The translations under genes and the position numbers were made by a program. Under the pieces are notes generated by a model, which was not told the origin of the DNA, did not search any database, and saw only the letters and a list, made by a program, of their open reading frames with translations. From Brachyspira pilosicoli P43/6/78 (lineage in GTDB: Bacteria; Spirochaetota; Brachyspiria; Brachyspirales; Brachyspiraceae): a stretch of 64,000 nucleotides of DNA. This document shows positions 29,281-39,307 of the stretch, piece after piece. Positions within the stretch are counted from its first letter, which is position 1. Every line of letters begins with the position of its first letter. The stretch is taken from positions 434,001 to 498,000 of the forward strand of contig NC_019908.1 in the NCBI RefSeq assembly GCF_000325665.1, read 5' to 3'.

Positions 29281-30390
29281 ATGGAAGTTTTTAAATTACC
29301 TGCTGTTGGTTATGAAAATTTAATAAAAATAATACAGGCATATGATTCTGTAAAAAAAGAAGTATATTCTTTAAATGATATAGTTAATAATTCTGGATTA
29401 CATAAAGATACCATAATTAAAAATAATCATTTTTTAATTTCAACTGGAATTATTGGAGATGATAAAATTATAACAGAACTTGGTAAGAGTTTATCTAGAG
29501 CCTATGAATTTAATATAAAAGATGAAATTATTAGTATATGGACTGGTATAATTAATAATACTGAATTTTTATCATCGTTAATAAATAATCTTAGAATATC
29601 TGGAAAACATTTTGAATTTGAAGAGTATAAAAATAAGATATTGCATGATTCAAATGATAATAATAATACTTTTACTAAATCTGGTTCTTCATGCATCATT
29701 GAAATATTTAAGATTTGTAATTTTATAGTTATTAATGAGGGAATTATATCATACAATAAGAAATATATAGAATTAAATGATATGAAAAATAAGATTGAAC
29801 AATTAAATAAATTAGAAGAAGAAAATAATAATAATGAGGATAATACAAATGATATAAAAGAAAAAATATATGATTTAAATAAAGATATTTTTAATTATGG
29901 ACTATCTGAAAAATTTTATATAAAATCTATGGAATTGAAAAAAGAATATGTACTTAATCATATATTTTTTATGGTTTCTATACTTGTGGATATATTGGTA
30001 TTGATTACTTTTTTTATTATAAATACTAAGTTGCACACTTATAATTTATTTTTTAATATAAAATTACTTGTATTATCTTTTGGAATTTTAGGTTTATTAT
30101 TATGCGTTACAAAATATTTTAATAGGCGTGTACATGAAACAATACAATTATCAGAAGATTATGAACATAAATCTTTGGTGTTGTCATCTTTTTATATTTA
30201 TAGTAGAGAATTGAAAAAACTAGATACAAGTGATAAAAGAATATTAACTGATTATGTAAATAAAGTTAGCACTACAATAAATAAAAGTCCTGCTGTTAAT
30301 TTAAATAAAAGAAAACCAGATAATTCTCCTGTAGAAGATATAAAAGACTTATTATTACAATTAGTTAGTTTAGCAAATTTAAAGAAATGA
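29281..30390 (+). CDS. Unrecognised two-TM protein with winged-helix-like N-terminus
   Basis: I do not recognise a family. Residues 1-60 look like a helix-turn-helix/winged-helix segment ('AYDSVKKEVYSLNDIVNNSG', 'LHKDTIIKNNHFLISTGIIG'). A helical region with an Asn/Glu-rich linker (about 170-195) follows. Two TM helices ('HIFFMVSILVDILVLITFFII' and 'LLVLSFGILGLLLCV') form a hairpin near 220-275. After it comes a helical 'LSEDYEHKSLVLSSFYIYSRELKKLD' segment and a basic tail, reminiscent of membrane proteins of the DUF6161 kind (weak). AGGAG sits 5 bases upstream. It is isolated between a long gap and a structured intergenic region, close to the restriction system. Confidence 0.7.
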   Translation: MEVFKLPAVGYENLIKIIQAYDSVKKEVYSLNDIVNNSGLHKDTIIKNNHFLISTGIIGDDKIITELGKSLSRAYEFNIKDEIISIWTGIINNTEFLSSLINNLRISGKHFEFEEYKNKILHDSNDNNNTFTKSGSSCIIEIFKICNFIVINEGIISYNKKYIELNDMKNKIEQLNKLEEENNNNEDNTNDIKEKIYDLNKDIFNYGLSEKFYIKSMELKKEYVLNHIFFMVSILVDILVLITFFIINTKLHTYNLFFNIKLLVLSFGILGLLLCVTKYFNRRVHETIQLSEDYEHKSLVLSSFYIYSRELKKLDTSDKRILTDYVNKVSTTINKSPAVNLNKRKPDNSPVEDIKDLLLQLVSLANLKK

Positions 30391-30445
30391 TATTTGGATA
30401 ATAAACCGCACGTATAGTTGGCGTTTGATAATGTTTTGCAGTACA

Positions 30446-30504
30446 GTATAGGATACCTATACAACGAGAACCTATATCCTCGATAAACTCGGATACGTTT
30501 CTCG
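30446..30504. other. Structured intergenic segment, two hairpins
   Basis: Hairpin one is GTATAGG-ATA-CCTATAC (30446-30462, 7 bp perfect). Hairpin two is CGAGAA...TTCTCG (30465-30470 with 30499-30504) enclosing TATCC/GGATA (30475-30479 with 30491-30495). The stretch is visibly less AT-rich than its surroundings, and a CCGCACG motif lies just before it at 30406-30412. Confidence 0.45.
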
Positions 30505-30596
30505 AATGGCTATATTTTAGATTAAATTTATAATTTATATTACATATAATATAAAATTAGTATGATTTAGTATTAATTTTATATTTGCACTTTTTG

Positions 30597-30622
30597 GTTC
30601 TTTTTACGGCGGGAAAAAGAAC
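30597..30622. repeat. AT-stem/GC-loop hairpin element, second copy
   Basis: GTTCTTTTT / AAAAAGAAC around the loop ACGGCGGG, preceded by TTTGCACTTTTTG and followed by AATAAAAAATTGA. It is almost identical to the copy at 22992. It lies between the two-TM gene and the convergent dsbD, 42 bases before the dsbD stop codon. Confidence 0.7.
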
Positions 30623-30664
30623 AATAAAAAATTGACAAACTTAAAAATTTTAAAAATATTAAAT

Positions 30665-32374
30665 TTATTTATTAATTATTTTCTCTAAATCTTCTTTTAT
30701 ACTCAAAGCCATTTTGTCATCAAAACTTGAAAATGAATTCTTTGTATATAATATGTTTTTGTTGCTGTCAATTACTATTATCCAAGGAAGCCATTTAACA
30801 TTATACTCATCAGAAATATTTTTGTATTTGTCAACATCAACTTCGGTGAAAATCAAATTATCATCTATGAATTTTTTAAGCTCTTCATTTACAAATACTT
30901 TCTCTTTAAGCTCATAACAATTCGCACACCAAACAGCAGAGAAATCTATTAGTATCGGTTTGTTGTTTTGTTTTGAAAGCTCTAATGCTTCATTGTATGT
31001 TACGAGATTTGAAACTTCACTTTTTTGTTTTATAATTCCATAAATAGAGCCTAATGCTATAGATATTATAAGCACAGAAACAAATATTTTTTTCTCTAAT
31101 GCACTCAACATAGCAGTTTTATTTTTTATTATGTAAACTAATATAGCAAATATTAATATTGTAGCTGAAGCAAGTATATAACTTATTTTATTAAATCCTA
31201 AAACTCCAAAAAGTATATTAGCATAATAGAAACTTATTATCATCATTAGGAAAGTGAAAATATATTTAACATAAACCATCCAAGTTCCAGCCTTAGGCAT
31301 TTTTGTGAGTATTGAAGCGAATGTACCAAGAACAAATAATACAGAAGCAAAACCCAAAGCATAAACAGCCATATAAAGAGTAGCAAATACAGGATTAAGA
31401 AAACCTATTTCTAATATAACCGCTATTATAGGAGCAGCACAAGGAGTAGCAACTATTCCTGCAAGAAGTCCCATTATGTATTTATGGAATATTGATTGAT
31501 TTTTTTTAGCGTATGCATTTGTTTTAGCAGACTGTAAAAATGAAGGAGCTTTAATCTCATAAAATCCAGCCATTGAAAAAGTAAAGTATAAAAATAGTAG
31601 TACTAATATGGTTAAAACAATAGGATTATATCCAATGCTTCCAAATAGTATAGTTTTATGAAAAGCAAATCCAGCCACAGAAACTACAGCACCCAAAAGA
31701 GTATATGTTGTGATTACTCCTAAAGCAAATAAAAGTGAAGCCAATACACTTGATTTTTTATTGTTTTTAGAATCAGTTGTGGTTCCCAAAATAGATACTG
31801 TTATAGATAGTAGGGGATAAGTACAAGGCAAAAGCACAGATGCAAGTCCTGCTGCAAATATTAAAATTAATGTTATAAATATATTATTGCTTCCTTTTAT
31901 ATAGTTTTCTATTGAGCTTGCATTCTCTGGCTTTTCATCTGTTATATTATTATTTGGTATATCAATTTCTTCACCGTATATTACTTTGCTTTGAGGCTGT
32001 AAGCATACATTGTCTTTTGCTGAGCATAATTGATAAGTTGTTTTTATAAAGTTAATTTTATTTATATCAATATCATTTAATATAAACTCTTGTTCGCCTT
32101 TTATTATAATATCCTCATGATACTTTTCTCCTTTTGGATATGTTGTATTTATTTCTTTATTGTCTGCAAAGAATAATATTTTATTTGCTATCTTTGATTC
32201 TAAATATGCATAATAACCTTCTGGAATATTTGCTTTTACTGTAATTTTATTATCATTAGTTGATAGGCTAAAAACAATTATAGCTTCTGTGTTTTTATTA
32301 AGTAAGCTATTGAAACTCTGACTATAAGCTGTTAAACTAAAAATTATAAACAAAAAAATATATATCTTTCTCAT
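30665..32374 (-). CDS. dsbD: Thiol:disulfide interchange protein DsbD
   Basis: The 569-residue, three-part protein has a signal peptide and a periplasmic alpha domain with the Cys pair in 'YQLCSAKDNVCLQPQ'. An eight-TM core follows with the paired cysteines in 'LLPCTYPLLSITVSILG' and 'ATPCAAPIIAVIL'. The C-terminal thioredoxin domain has 'DFSAVWCANCYELKEKVF' (CANC, 483-486). It carries electrons from cytoplasmic thioredoxin across the membrane to reduce periplasmic disulfides or cytochrome-maturation partners. The rhodanese gene lies 73 bases upstream on the same strand. Confidence 0.95.
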   Translation of the reverse strand: MRKIYIFLFIIFSLTAYSQSFNSLLNKNTEAIIVFSLSTNDNKITVKANIPEGYYAYLESKIANKILFFADNKEINTTYPKGEKYHEDIIIKGEQEFILNDIDINKINFIKTTYQLCSAKDNVCLQPQSKVIYGEEIDIPNNNITDEKPENASSIENYIKGSNNIFITLILIFAAGLASVLLPCTYPLLSITVSILGTTTDSKNNKKSSVLASLLFALGVITTYTLLGAVVSVAGFAFHKTILFGSIGYNPIVLTILVLLFLYFTFSMAGFYEIKAPSFLQSAKTNAYAKKNQSIFHKYIMGLLAGIVATPCAAPIIAVILEIGFLNPVFATLYMAVYALGFASVLFVLGTFASILTKMPKAGTWMVYVKYIFTFLMMIISFYYANILFGVLGFNKISYILASATILIFAILVYIIKNKTAMLSALEKKIFVSVLIISIALGSIYGIIKQKSEVSNLVTYNEALELSKQNNKPILIDFSAVWCANCYELKEKVFVNEELKKFIDDNLIFTEVDVDKYKNISDEYNVKWLPWIIVIDSNKNILYTKNSFSSFDDKMALSIKEDLEKIINK

Positions 32375-32447
32375 GCTCTCTCCATAAAATTAATATACAT
32401 AAAATAAAATAATTGTCAATTTAAGAATTATAAAAAAGAACTGAAAA

Positions 32448-32867
32448 CTATTTTTTTAAAGCATTACTGAGTGCTGAATATCCAGCATATGTAAGATTAT
32501 ATATATTTTTAAAACCCAATTTATACATACGCATACAAGCATAAGAAGACCTAGAACCGCTTGCACAGTAAACTATATATTCTTTATCTTTATCTAGTTT
32601 AGACATTTTATTGTCAAAATTGCTGTCATCTAAAGCTATGTTTATACTGTTTTTTATGTATCCGCTATATTGCACTTCCTGATAACTTCTCACGTCTATT
32701 AAACCTATGTTTTTATTATTTTTATATAGTTCTATAGCTTCATTAAGTTTTATGTTTTTATATTTACCTTTGCTCATAATATTGAATATTATTTTCTTCA
32801 CAAAAGTTATTATTATAAAAAATACTATTAATAATATAATTAATGATAATGTATTGCTCATTTTCAA
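32448..32867 (-). CDS. Membrane-anchored rhodanese-domain protein
   Basis: The 139-residue protein has an N-terminal TM (about 8-28), a short basic stretch and one rhodanese domain: 'IGLIDVRSYQEVQYSGYIKNSINIAL' and the active-site loop 'YIVYCASGSRSSYACMRM' with Cys101. The loop length suits sulfur transfer. The basic residues after the TM suggest the domain is cytoplasmic. The position beside dsbD suggests a shared role in thiol/sulfur handling (inference). Confidence 0.88.
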   Translation of the reverse strand: MKMSNTLSLIILLIVFFIIITFVKKIIFNIMSKGKYKNIKLNEAIELYKNNKNIGLIDVRSYQEVQYSGYIKNSINIALDDSNFDNKMSKLDKDKEYIVYCASGSRSSYACMRMYKLGFKNIYNLTYAGYSALSNALKK

Positions 32868-32973
32868 ATATACCCCATATATGTATAATTAATTATATAA
32901 AAAATATAAAAAAATTCAATAGCTTAAATAAATATATTTTTAATAGATTTTTCTGCTTTAGTTTTATTTTTAA

Positions 32974-33189
32974 TTCACAAAAAAATTATTATTAAAAACT
33001 ATAGATAATATAAAACCAAATAAAGAAAATATACAAAATGGCTCTTATACTCTATCAACTACATTTTATGCTGTAACAACTAAAAAGGCTATGGATAACA
33101 ATCCAAATATAAAAAAACTAATAGATTTTATACTTTCGAAAGAGGGGCAATATTTAGTTGAAGAAAGCGGATATACATTTATAAAATAA
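32974..33189 (+). pseudogene. C-terminal fossil of PstS-like phosphate-binding protein
   Basis: An open frame without a start codon (stop at 32971) encodes 'IKPNKENIQNGSYTLSTTFY', 'AVTTKKAMDNNPNIKKLIDF' and 'ILSKEGQYLVEESGYTFIK'. This follows the C-terminus of PstS-type binding proteins ('VKPT.ENI..G.Y.L...LY..T', '..V..FI.FILS.EGQ.IV...GY'). The rest of the gene is absent: upstream sequence is noncoding, and no pst genes adjoin. It is a remnant left by deletion or insertion at the edge of the hsd cluster. The remainder of the 413-base gap (32868-33280) shows no gene. Confidence 0.75.
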
Positions 33190-33280
33190 TTAATTTCTGA
33201 TTATATTAATTTTTATAATGTTGAAAAAATCATAAAATAATTTTATAATTATGTAAATCTATGTAATTTGGAGCAGAGCA

Positions 33281-34870
33281 ATGGCAGATAATAAAAGCAT
33301 AATAGAGCGTGATGAACTTCATAGCAAAATATGGAAAATAGCTGATGATTTGAGGGGAAGCGTTGACGGTTGGGATTTTAAGCAGTATGTGCTTGGAATG
33401 CTTTTTTATAGGTATATTTCTGAGCACCTTGCAAACTATTTAAATCAAAATGAATGGGACTCTGGCAACAAAGAATTTAACTATGCAGATTTAGATGATA
33501 AAGATGTTGAAGATGTAAAATCTGATATCATAAAAGAACAAGGCTTTTTTATATATCCGAGTGAACTCTTTGAAAATATAAGAAAAGAAGCTAATAATCA
33601 AGATAGTAAAAAAGACAGCAAAGAAAAACATAATCTAAATGAAAAACTTCAGAAAATATTTAAAGATATAGAAAACTCTGCTAAAGGAACTAAAAGCGAA
33701 ACAAAAATTGCAGGGCTCTTTGATGATATAGATGTAAACAGTAATAAATTAGGACCTACTGTAATTAAAAGAAATGAGAGATTAAGAAAACTTATAAACG
33801 GCATTGCTGATATAGAGCTTGGAGATTTTAAAGACCATTCAATTGATGCATTCGGGGATGCTTATGAGTATTTAATGGGTATGTATGCATCAAGTGCAGG
33901 CAAAAGCGGAGGAGAGTTTTTTACACCTCAAGAGGTTTCGGAGCTTCTTACAAGAATTACAATTACAGGAAAGAGTGAAATTAAAAGAGTATATGACCCT
34001 GCATGCGGAAGCGGTTCTTTGCTTTTAAAGTTCAAAAGAATATTAAAAGATGAAGAAAAGAAAATACATTATTTTGGTCAGGAAATAAATATTACTACAT
34101 ACAATCTATGCAGAATAAATATGTTTTTGCATGATATAGGTTTTGAAAAGTTTGATATAGCCCATGGAGATACTTTAACAGAACCTAAACATTTAAGTGA
34201 TGAGCCTTTTGATGCAATAGTTTCTAATCCGCCATACTCTATAAAATGGGAAGGTGAAGATAATACTCTTTTAATAAATGATCCCCGCTATTCTCCTGCA
34301 GGAATATTAGCACCAAAATCAAAAGCCGACTTTGCATTTATTCTTCATTCTCTCTCTTGGCTCGATACTGCAGCACTTGCAGCAATAGTATGTTTTCCTG
34401 GTATAATGTACAGAGGAGGCGCCGAGCAGAAAATAAGAAAATATTTGATAGACAATAACTATATAGAATGCATAATACAGCTTCCAGACAATTTATTTTA
34501 CGGCACATCAATAGCTACTTGTATAATGGTATTATCGAAATCAAAAATAGACAGTAAGACTTTATTTATAGATGCAAGCGAAGATTATGAAAAGGCAACG
34601 AACAATAATAAATTAAGCGATAAGAATATAGAAGATATTTTGTCTTATTTTAAGGCTAGGGAGAGTAAAGCCCATAAATGCTATTTAGCAACAAAGGAAG
34701 AGATAGAGGCACAGGATTATAATTTGTCAGTATCCACTTATGTAGAGCAGAAAGACACAAGGGAGCAAGTAGATATAAAAGTGTTAAATAAAGATTTGGA
34801 GGCAATAGTTTTAGAAGAGAGCAATCTTCGTAAGGCAATAGATAAGATAATCAAGGAAATAGAGGCCTAA
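33281..34870 (+). CDS. hsdM: Type I restriction-modification DNA methyltransferase subunit
   Basis: The 529-residue protein has an N-terminal HsdM helical domain ('KIWKIADDLRGSVDGWDFKQ', 'YVLGMLFYRYISEHLA'), then the N6-adenine methylase: 'KSGGEFFTPQEVSELL', SAM-binding 'YDPACGSGSLLLKF' (about 238) and catalytic 'SNPPYS' (NPPY, 316-319). It methylates adenine in a bipartite target chosen by HsdS and is required for both modification and restriction. Intact. hsdS starts 10 bases downstream. Confidence 0.95.
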   Translation: MADNKSIIERDELHSKIWKIADDLRGSVDGWDFKQYVLGMLFYRYISEHLANYLNQNEWDSGNKEFNYADLDDKDVEDVKSDIIKEQGFFIYPSELFENIRKEANNQDSKKDSKEKHNLNEKLQKIFKDIENSAKGTKSETKIAGLFDDIDVNSNKLGPTVIKRNERLRKLINGIADIELGDFKDHSIDAFGDAYEYLMGMYASSAGKSGGEFFTPQEVSELLTRITITGKSEIKRVYDPACGSGSLLLKFKRILKDEEKKIHYFGQEINITTYNLCRINMFLHDIGFEKFDIAHGDTLTEPKHLSDEPFDAIVSNPPYSIKWEGEDNTLLINDPRYSPAGILAPKSKADFAFILHSLSWLDTAALAAIVCFPGIMYRGGAEQKIRKYLIDNNYIECIIQLPDNLFYGTSIATCIMVLSKSKIDSKTLFIDASEDYEKATNNNKLSDKNIEDILSYFKARESKAHKCYLATKEEIEAQDYNLSVSTYVEQKDTREQVDIKVLNKDLEAIVLEESNLRKAIDKIIKEIEA

Positions 34871-34879
34871 AAAAATATT

Positions 34880-36013
34880 ATGAGCACCCTAAAAGAGCTT
34901 TTAAAGAAATACTGCCCCGACGGTGTGGAGTATAAAACATTAGAAGATGTTTGTATCATCTATACAGGAGAACAATTAAATAGAAAAAATATGATAAAAG
35001 AAGGATATCCTGTAATTAATGGTGGGATACAAGCTTCAGGATATACTAATAATTTCAATGAGTATGAAGAAACAATTACAATTTCACAGGGCGGTGCTTC
35101 AGCTGGATTTGTAAATTTTATGTTAGAAAAATTTTGGGCAGGTGCTCATTGTTATATAATAAAACCAAATACTGATAAATTAATAAATAAATATTTATTT
35201 TTTGTATTAAAAAATATAGAAATACATATAATGGAATTAAAAAATGGTGCTGGTATACCCGGTATCAATAAAAATAAAATTACTAAAATAAAAATTCCGC
35301 TCCTGCCAATAGAAGTACAAAAAGAGATAGTTCGTATATTAGACACTTTTACAAAATATCAAGATTTATTAAATAGAGAATTAGAATTAAGAAAAAAGCA
35401 GTATGAGTATTATAGGGACAAGCTTTTAACTTTTAGCAATGATAAAGCTCAATGGAAAAGACTAGGAGATATTGCTCATATAGTAATGGGACAATCTCCA
35501 GATTCTAAATCATATAATAATAAAAATATAGGTCTTCCATTTTTGCAAGGATGTGCCTCATTTGGTACTATTTACCCTTTAATTAATACATATTCATCTG
35601 ATATAAAAAAAATTGCTGTTAATGGTTCTATATTAATGAGTGTAAGGGCTCCTGTTGGAAAATTAAATATAGCTAATACTGATATATGTATAGGTCGTGG
35701 TCTATGCAGTATCAATTCTAATTGTGAAGTCAGTAATAAATATGTATTTTATAGTTTGAAAAACATCATTAAGTATATTGCAGATAAGTCCAAAGGTGCT
35801 ATATTTGATTCAATAACTTCAGACAGCATAAGAAATATAAAAATCCCAGTACCGCCATTAGAGGAGCAGGAACGTATTGTAAACATATTAGACAAGTTTG
35901 ATGCTTTGTGTAATGACATCACTAGGGGGCTGCCCGCTGAGATTAAATTGCGTAAAAAGCAATATGAATACTACAGAGATAAATTACTTACTTTTAAGGA
36001 GAAGAAGAAATAA
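34880..36013 (+). CDS. hsdS: Type I restriction-modification specificity subunit
   Basis: The 377-residue protein has two target-recognition domains (about 15-150 and 190-345) separated by the conserved helical spacer. The spacer sequence 'LRKKQYEYYRDKLLTF' occurs twice, once in the middle and once at the C-terminus, with different DNA codons for the same residues. The TRD edges read 'LPIEVQKEIVRILDTF' and 'PPLEEQERIVNILDKF'. Each TRD reads one half of a bipartite site; the site is not predictable here. Repeated spacers allow domain exchange. It sits 10 bases behind hsdM. Confidence 0.92.
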   Translation: MSTLKELLKKYCPDGVEYKTLEDVCIIYTGEQLNRKNMIKEGYPVINGGIQASGYTNNFNEYEETITISQGGASAGFVNFMLEKFWAGAHCYIIKPNTDKLINKYLFFVLKNIEIHIMELKNGAGIPGINKNKITKIKIPLLPIEVQKEIVRILDTFTKYQDLLNRELELRKKQYEYYRDKLLTFSNDKAQWKRLGDIAHIVMGQSPDSKSYNNKNIGLPFLQGCASFGTIYPLINTYSSDIKKIAVNGSILMSVRAPVGKLNIANTDICIGRGLCSINSNCEVSNKYVFYSLKNIIKYIADKSKGAIFDSITSDSIRNIKIPVPPLEEQERIVNILDKFDALCNDITRGLPAEIKLRKKQYEYYRDKLLTFKEKKK

Positions 36014-36071
36014 TTGTGTATTAAAAAGCAATACCCCTGCACGCCTAAGAGATTATAATTAAAGAAAAGCA

Positions 36072-36131
36072 TTACCGTGCGGTAAGCCCATACGGCGAGT
36101 ATTGGTACAGCTCGTACGCGGGAAAAAGAAC
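36072..36131. repeat. Composite repeat remnant between hsdS and hsdR
   Basis: ACCGTGCGGTAAGC recalls the ends of the CCGCACG/CGTGCGG element. It is followed about 40 bases later by GCGGGAAAAAGAAC, the 3' half of the AT-stem/GC-loop hairpin. This 150-base gap is thus built from pieces of both intergenic repeat families and is GC-richer than the genes beside it. Confidence 0.45.
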
Positions 36132-36163
36132 ATATTATTAAAAGAAATTAAATAGGAGTTTAT

Positions 36164-39100
36164 ATGCAAAACAAAGAGAAAATTGACGTCATCAAAATGT
36201 CTGAGGAAAGTACCGTTGTCGCTAAATATACTCCTATTGAAAGAACTAGAACTAAATATCAATCTGAAGCAGAACTCGAAGAAGAATTTATTAAACAGCT
36301 CACCGAACAAGGATACGAATACGTAAATATAAAAAATGAAAATGATTTAATTAAAAACCTTAGAACTCAATTAGAAAAATTAAATAATTATACTTTTTTT
36401 GATAATGAATGGAATGATTTTTTTAATTCTATTATAGCTAATGGAAATGAAAATATAATAAACAAAACTGAAAAGATACAAGAAAATTATATTCAAAATA
36501 TAACTTTAGAAAATGGATATATAAAAAATATTAATTTTATAGATAAAGATAATATATATAATAATCATCTGCAGGTTATTAATCAATACACAGAAACACA
36601 CTCAGAGAGAAAAGCGAGATATGATGTTACTATTTTAGTAAACGGCTTTCCTATGGTTCATATTGAGCTAAAAAGAAGGGGCGTTAATATAAGAGAGGCT
36701 TTCAACCAAATAAACCAATATGGAGAAGAAAATTTCTGGGCTGGCTCAGGTCTTTATGAATATGTGCAATTATTTGTAATATCAAACGGCACTAATACAA
36801 AATATTATTCAAACACTACAAGAAGCCTTCATGTGAGTAATACTCAGCATCAAATTAAAACATCAAATACTTTTGAGTTTACTAATTTTTGGGCAGATGC
36901 TGAAAACAAGATTATTCCAGACTTAGTTGATTTTACAAGGACTTTTTTTGCAAAGCACACTCTATTAAATATAATAACTAAATATTGTGTATTTACTTCA
37001 GATAAAAAATTATTGGTTATGCGTCCATATCAGATTGCAGCGGCAGAGAAGATTATAAACAAAATTATAATATCTGAAAATCATAAAATAAGGTCGAAAA
37101 AAGAATCAGGCGGTTATATTTGGCATACCACAGGAAGCGGAAAAACACTTACAAGTTTTAAAACAGCCACTCTTGCTAAAAGTCTTCATTTTGTAGATAA
37201 AGTGCTTTTTGTAGTTGATAGAAAAGACCTTGATTATCAAACAATGAAAGAATATGATAAATTCCAAAAAGGTGCAGCAAACAGCAATACTTCCACAAAA
37301 ATATTAAAATCGCAATTAGAAGACAATGGGGCCAAAATAATTATTACTACCATTCAGAAATTATCAAGGTTCATTCAAAATAATGAAAATCATGAAGTTT
37401 ATAAAAAGCATGTTGTAATGATTTTTGATGAATGTCATCGCTCTCAATTTGGCGATATGAATGAAAAGATAAAAAAGGCTTTCAAAAATTATAATATATT
37501 TGGTTTTACAGGCACACCTATTTTTAAAAAAGAAGAAGACTACGAAAAATATCCAAATCTAAAAACTACTGAAAATTCTTTCGGGGAAAAGCTTCACACC
37601 TACACCATAGTAGATGCCATTCGTGATAAAAATGTTTTGCCTTTCCGTGTTGATTATATTAATACTGTAAAAGAAGTTAAAGATTTTGAAGATAAAAAAG
37701 TGCCGGGCATAAATACTGATGATATACTTTTACATGATGATAGAATAAAACTAATAGTAAAATATATATTAGAACATTTTGAGCAAAAAACTTATAGAAA
37801 TGCAAGTAATTCTTATTATAGTCATGATGTTATTATGAATGTAGAGGCAATGGCTAAATCAAAGTATAACACTGTTGAAGAAATAAAAGAAAAAAAGACA
37901 GTTAAAGGTTTTAATTCTATTTTTGCGGTATCATCTATAAAAGCTGCTAAAAAATATTATAAAGAGTTTCAAAGACAAATGAGTGAAACTGAAAACAAAT
38001 TAAAAGTTGCTACAATATTTAGCTTTGTCAAAAATGAGGATAATGAAATAATTCAAGATGAAGAGTTTGAAACAAAAAATCTTGATAATGATTCAAAAGA
38101 GTTTCTTGAGAATGCTATAAAAGATTATAATAAAATGTTTAATACAAATTATGATACATCTGATGATAAATTTGAAAATTATTATAAAGATGTTTCAATG
38201 AAAATGAAGAATAATCAAATAGATATTTTAATAGTAGTGAATATGTTTTTAACAGGTTTTGATGCTCCTACATTAAATACTTTATGGGTTGATAAGAGAT
38301 TAAGAATGCATGGTCTTATACAGGCTTTTTCAAGAACGAACAGAATTTTAAACTCTGTTAAGACTTTTGGAAATATAGTTTCTTTTATGAACTTAGAAAA
38401 GAATACAAATGAAGCACTTGCAGTTTTTGGTGATAAAGAAGCCAAGTCTATAGCATTACTTAGAGGTTATCAAGACTATTTTAATGGATACAATGAAAAT
38501 GGCGAGCATGTTTTAGGATACACAGAAATTGCTGATTTACTAAAAACTAAATTTCCTATTAATGAAGTTATTGCTACAGAAGAAAAGAAAAAGGAATTTA
38601 TTAAATTATTTGGAGATTTCCTAAAAATAATAAACACTCTTTGTGCTTTTGATAAATTTAGAGAAGACAGAGAGAAAATAATGTCAGATATAGATTTTCA
38701 AGATTATAAAGGAAAGTATAATGATTTATATACAGAGTTTACTCAAAACAAAGACAATAATAACAATCTTGAAATAGAAAATATTCAAGATGATGTTGTA
38801 TTTGAAATAGAGTTAATTAAACAAGTTGAAGTAAATATTGATTATATACTTTTAATAGTTGCAAAATATAAAAATGGAAAATAAAGATAAACCTACTATA
38901 ATAGAATATGTTAGAAAATTAATTAATGCTGGTATTGAATTAAGAAGCAAGAGAGAATTAATTGAAAACTTTATTAATCAAATGAATACTTCTGAAACAG
39001 ATATACAAGAAGAGTTTTATAAATATGTAAGGGAAGAGAAAGAGAAAGACTTAAGTATATTAATTAAAGAAGAAAATTTAAAAGAAAAAGAAACAAAAGA

Positions 39101-39272
39101 GTTTATATCAAGCTGTTTTGAATATGGAGAGATAATAACTTCAGGAAGTGATATTGATAAAATACTTCCTTCAATATCAAGATTTAGTAAACAAGGAAAT
39201 AAAATTGAAAAAAAACAAATTGTTGTAGAAAAATTACAGTCTTTCTTTGAGAAATATTCTGGTTTAGTGTAA
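36164..39272 (+). pseudogene. hsdR: Type I restriction endonuclease subunit R, frameshifted near C-terminus
   Basis: The first frame (906 codons to 38884) has the PD-(D/E)XK nuclease core ('ARYDVTILVNGFPMVHIELK'), translocase Walker A 'WHTTGSGKTLTSF' (about 321), 'DECHRSQFG' (about 422), 'FGFTGTPIF' and 'GFDAPTLNTLWVDK'. It ends 'LLIVAKYKNGK'. The next frame continues 'ENKDKPTIIEYVRKLINAGIELRS', 'EEFYKYVREEKEKDL' and 'GSDIDKILPSISRF', the normal HsdR C-terminal helical domain that docks on the methylase. Removing one A from the A5 at 38870-38874 restores about 1035 residues. The nuclease and motor are intact, but without the tail assembly with HsdM/HsdS is doubtful. Confidence 0.88.
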
Positions 39273-39307
39273 TATATTATATAGCTTTTTTATAAAGGAG
39301 TATTTTT

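Noticed and set aside
32707-32892. Hydrophobic plus-strand ORF opposite the rhodanese gene
   Set aside because: Antisense of the rhodanese TM region, with no ribosome-binding site.
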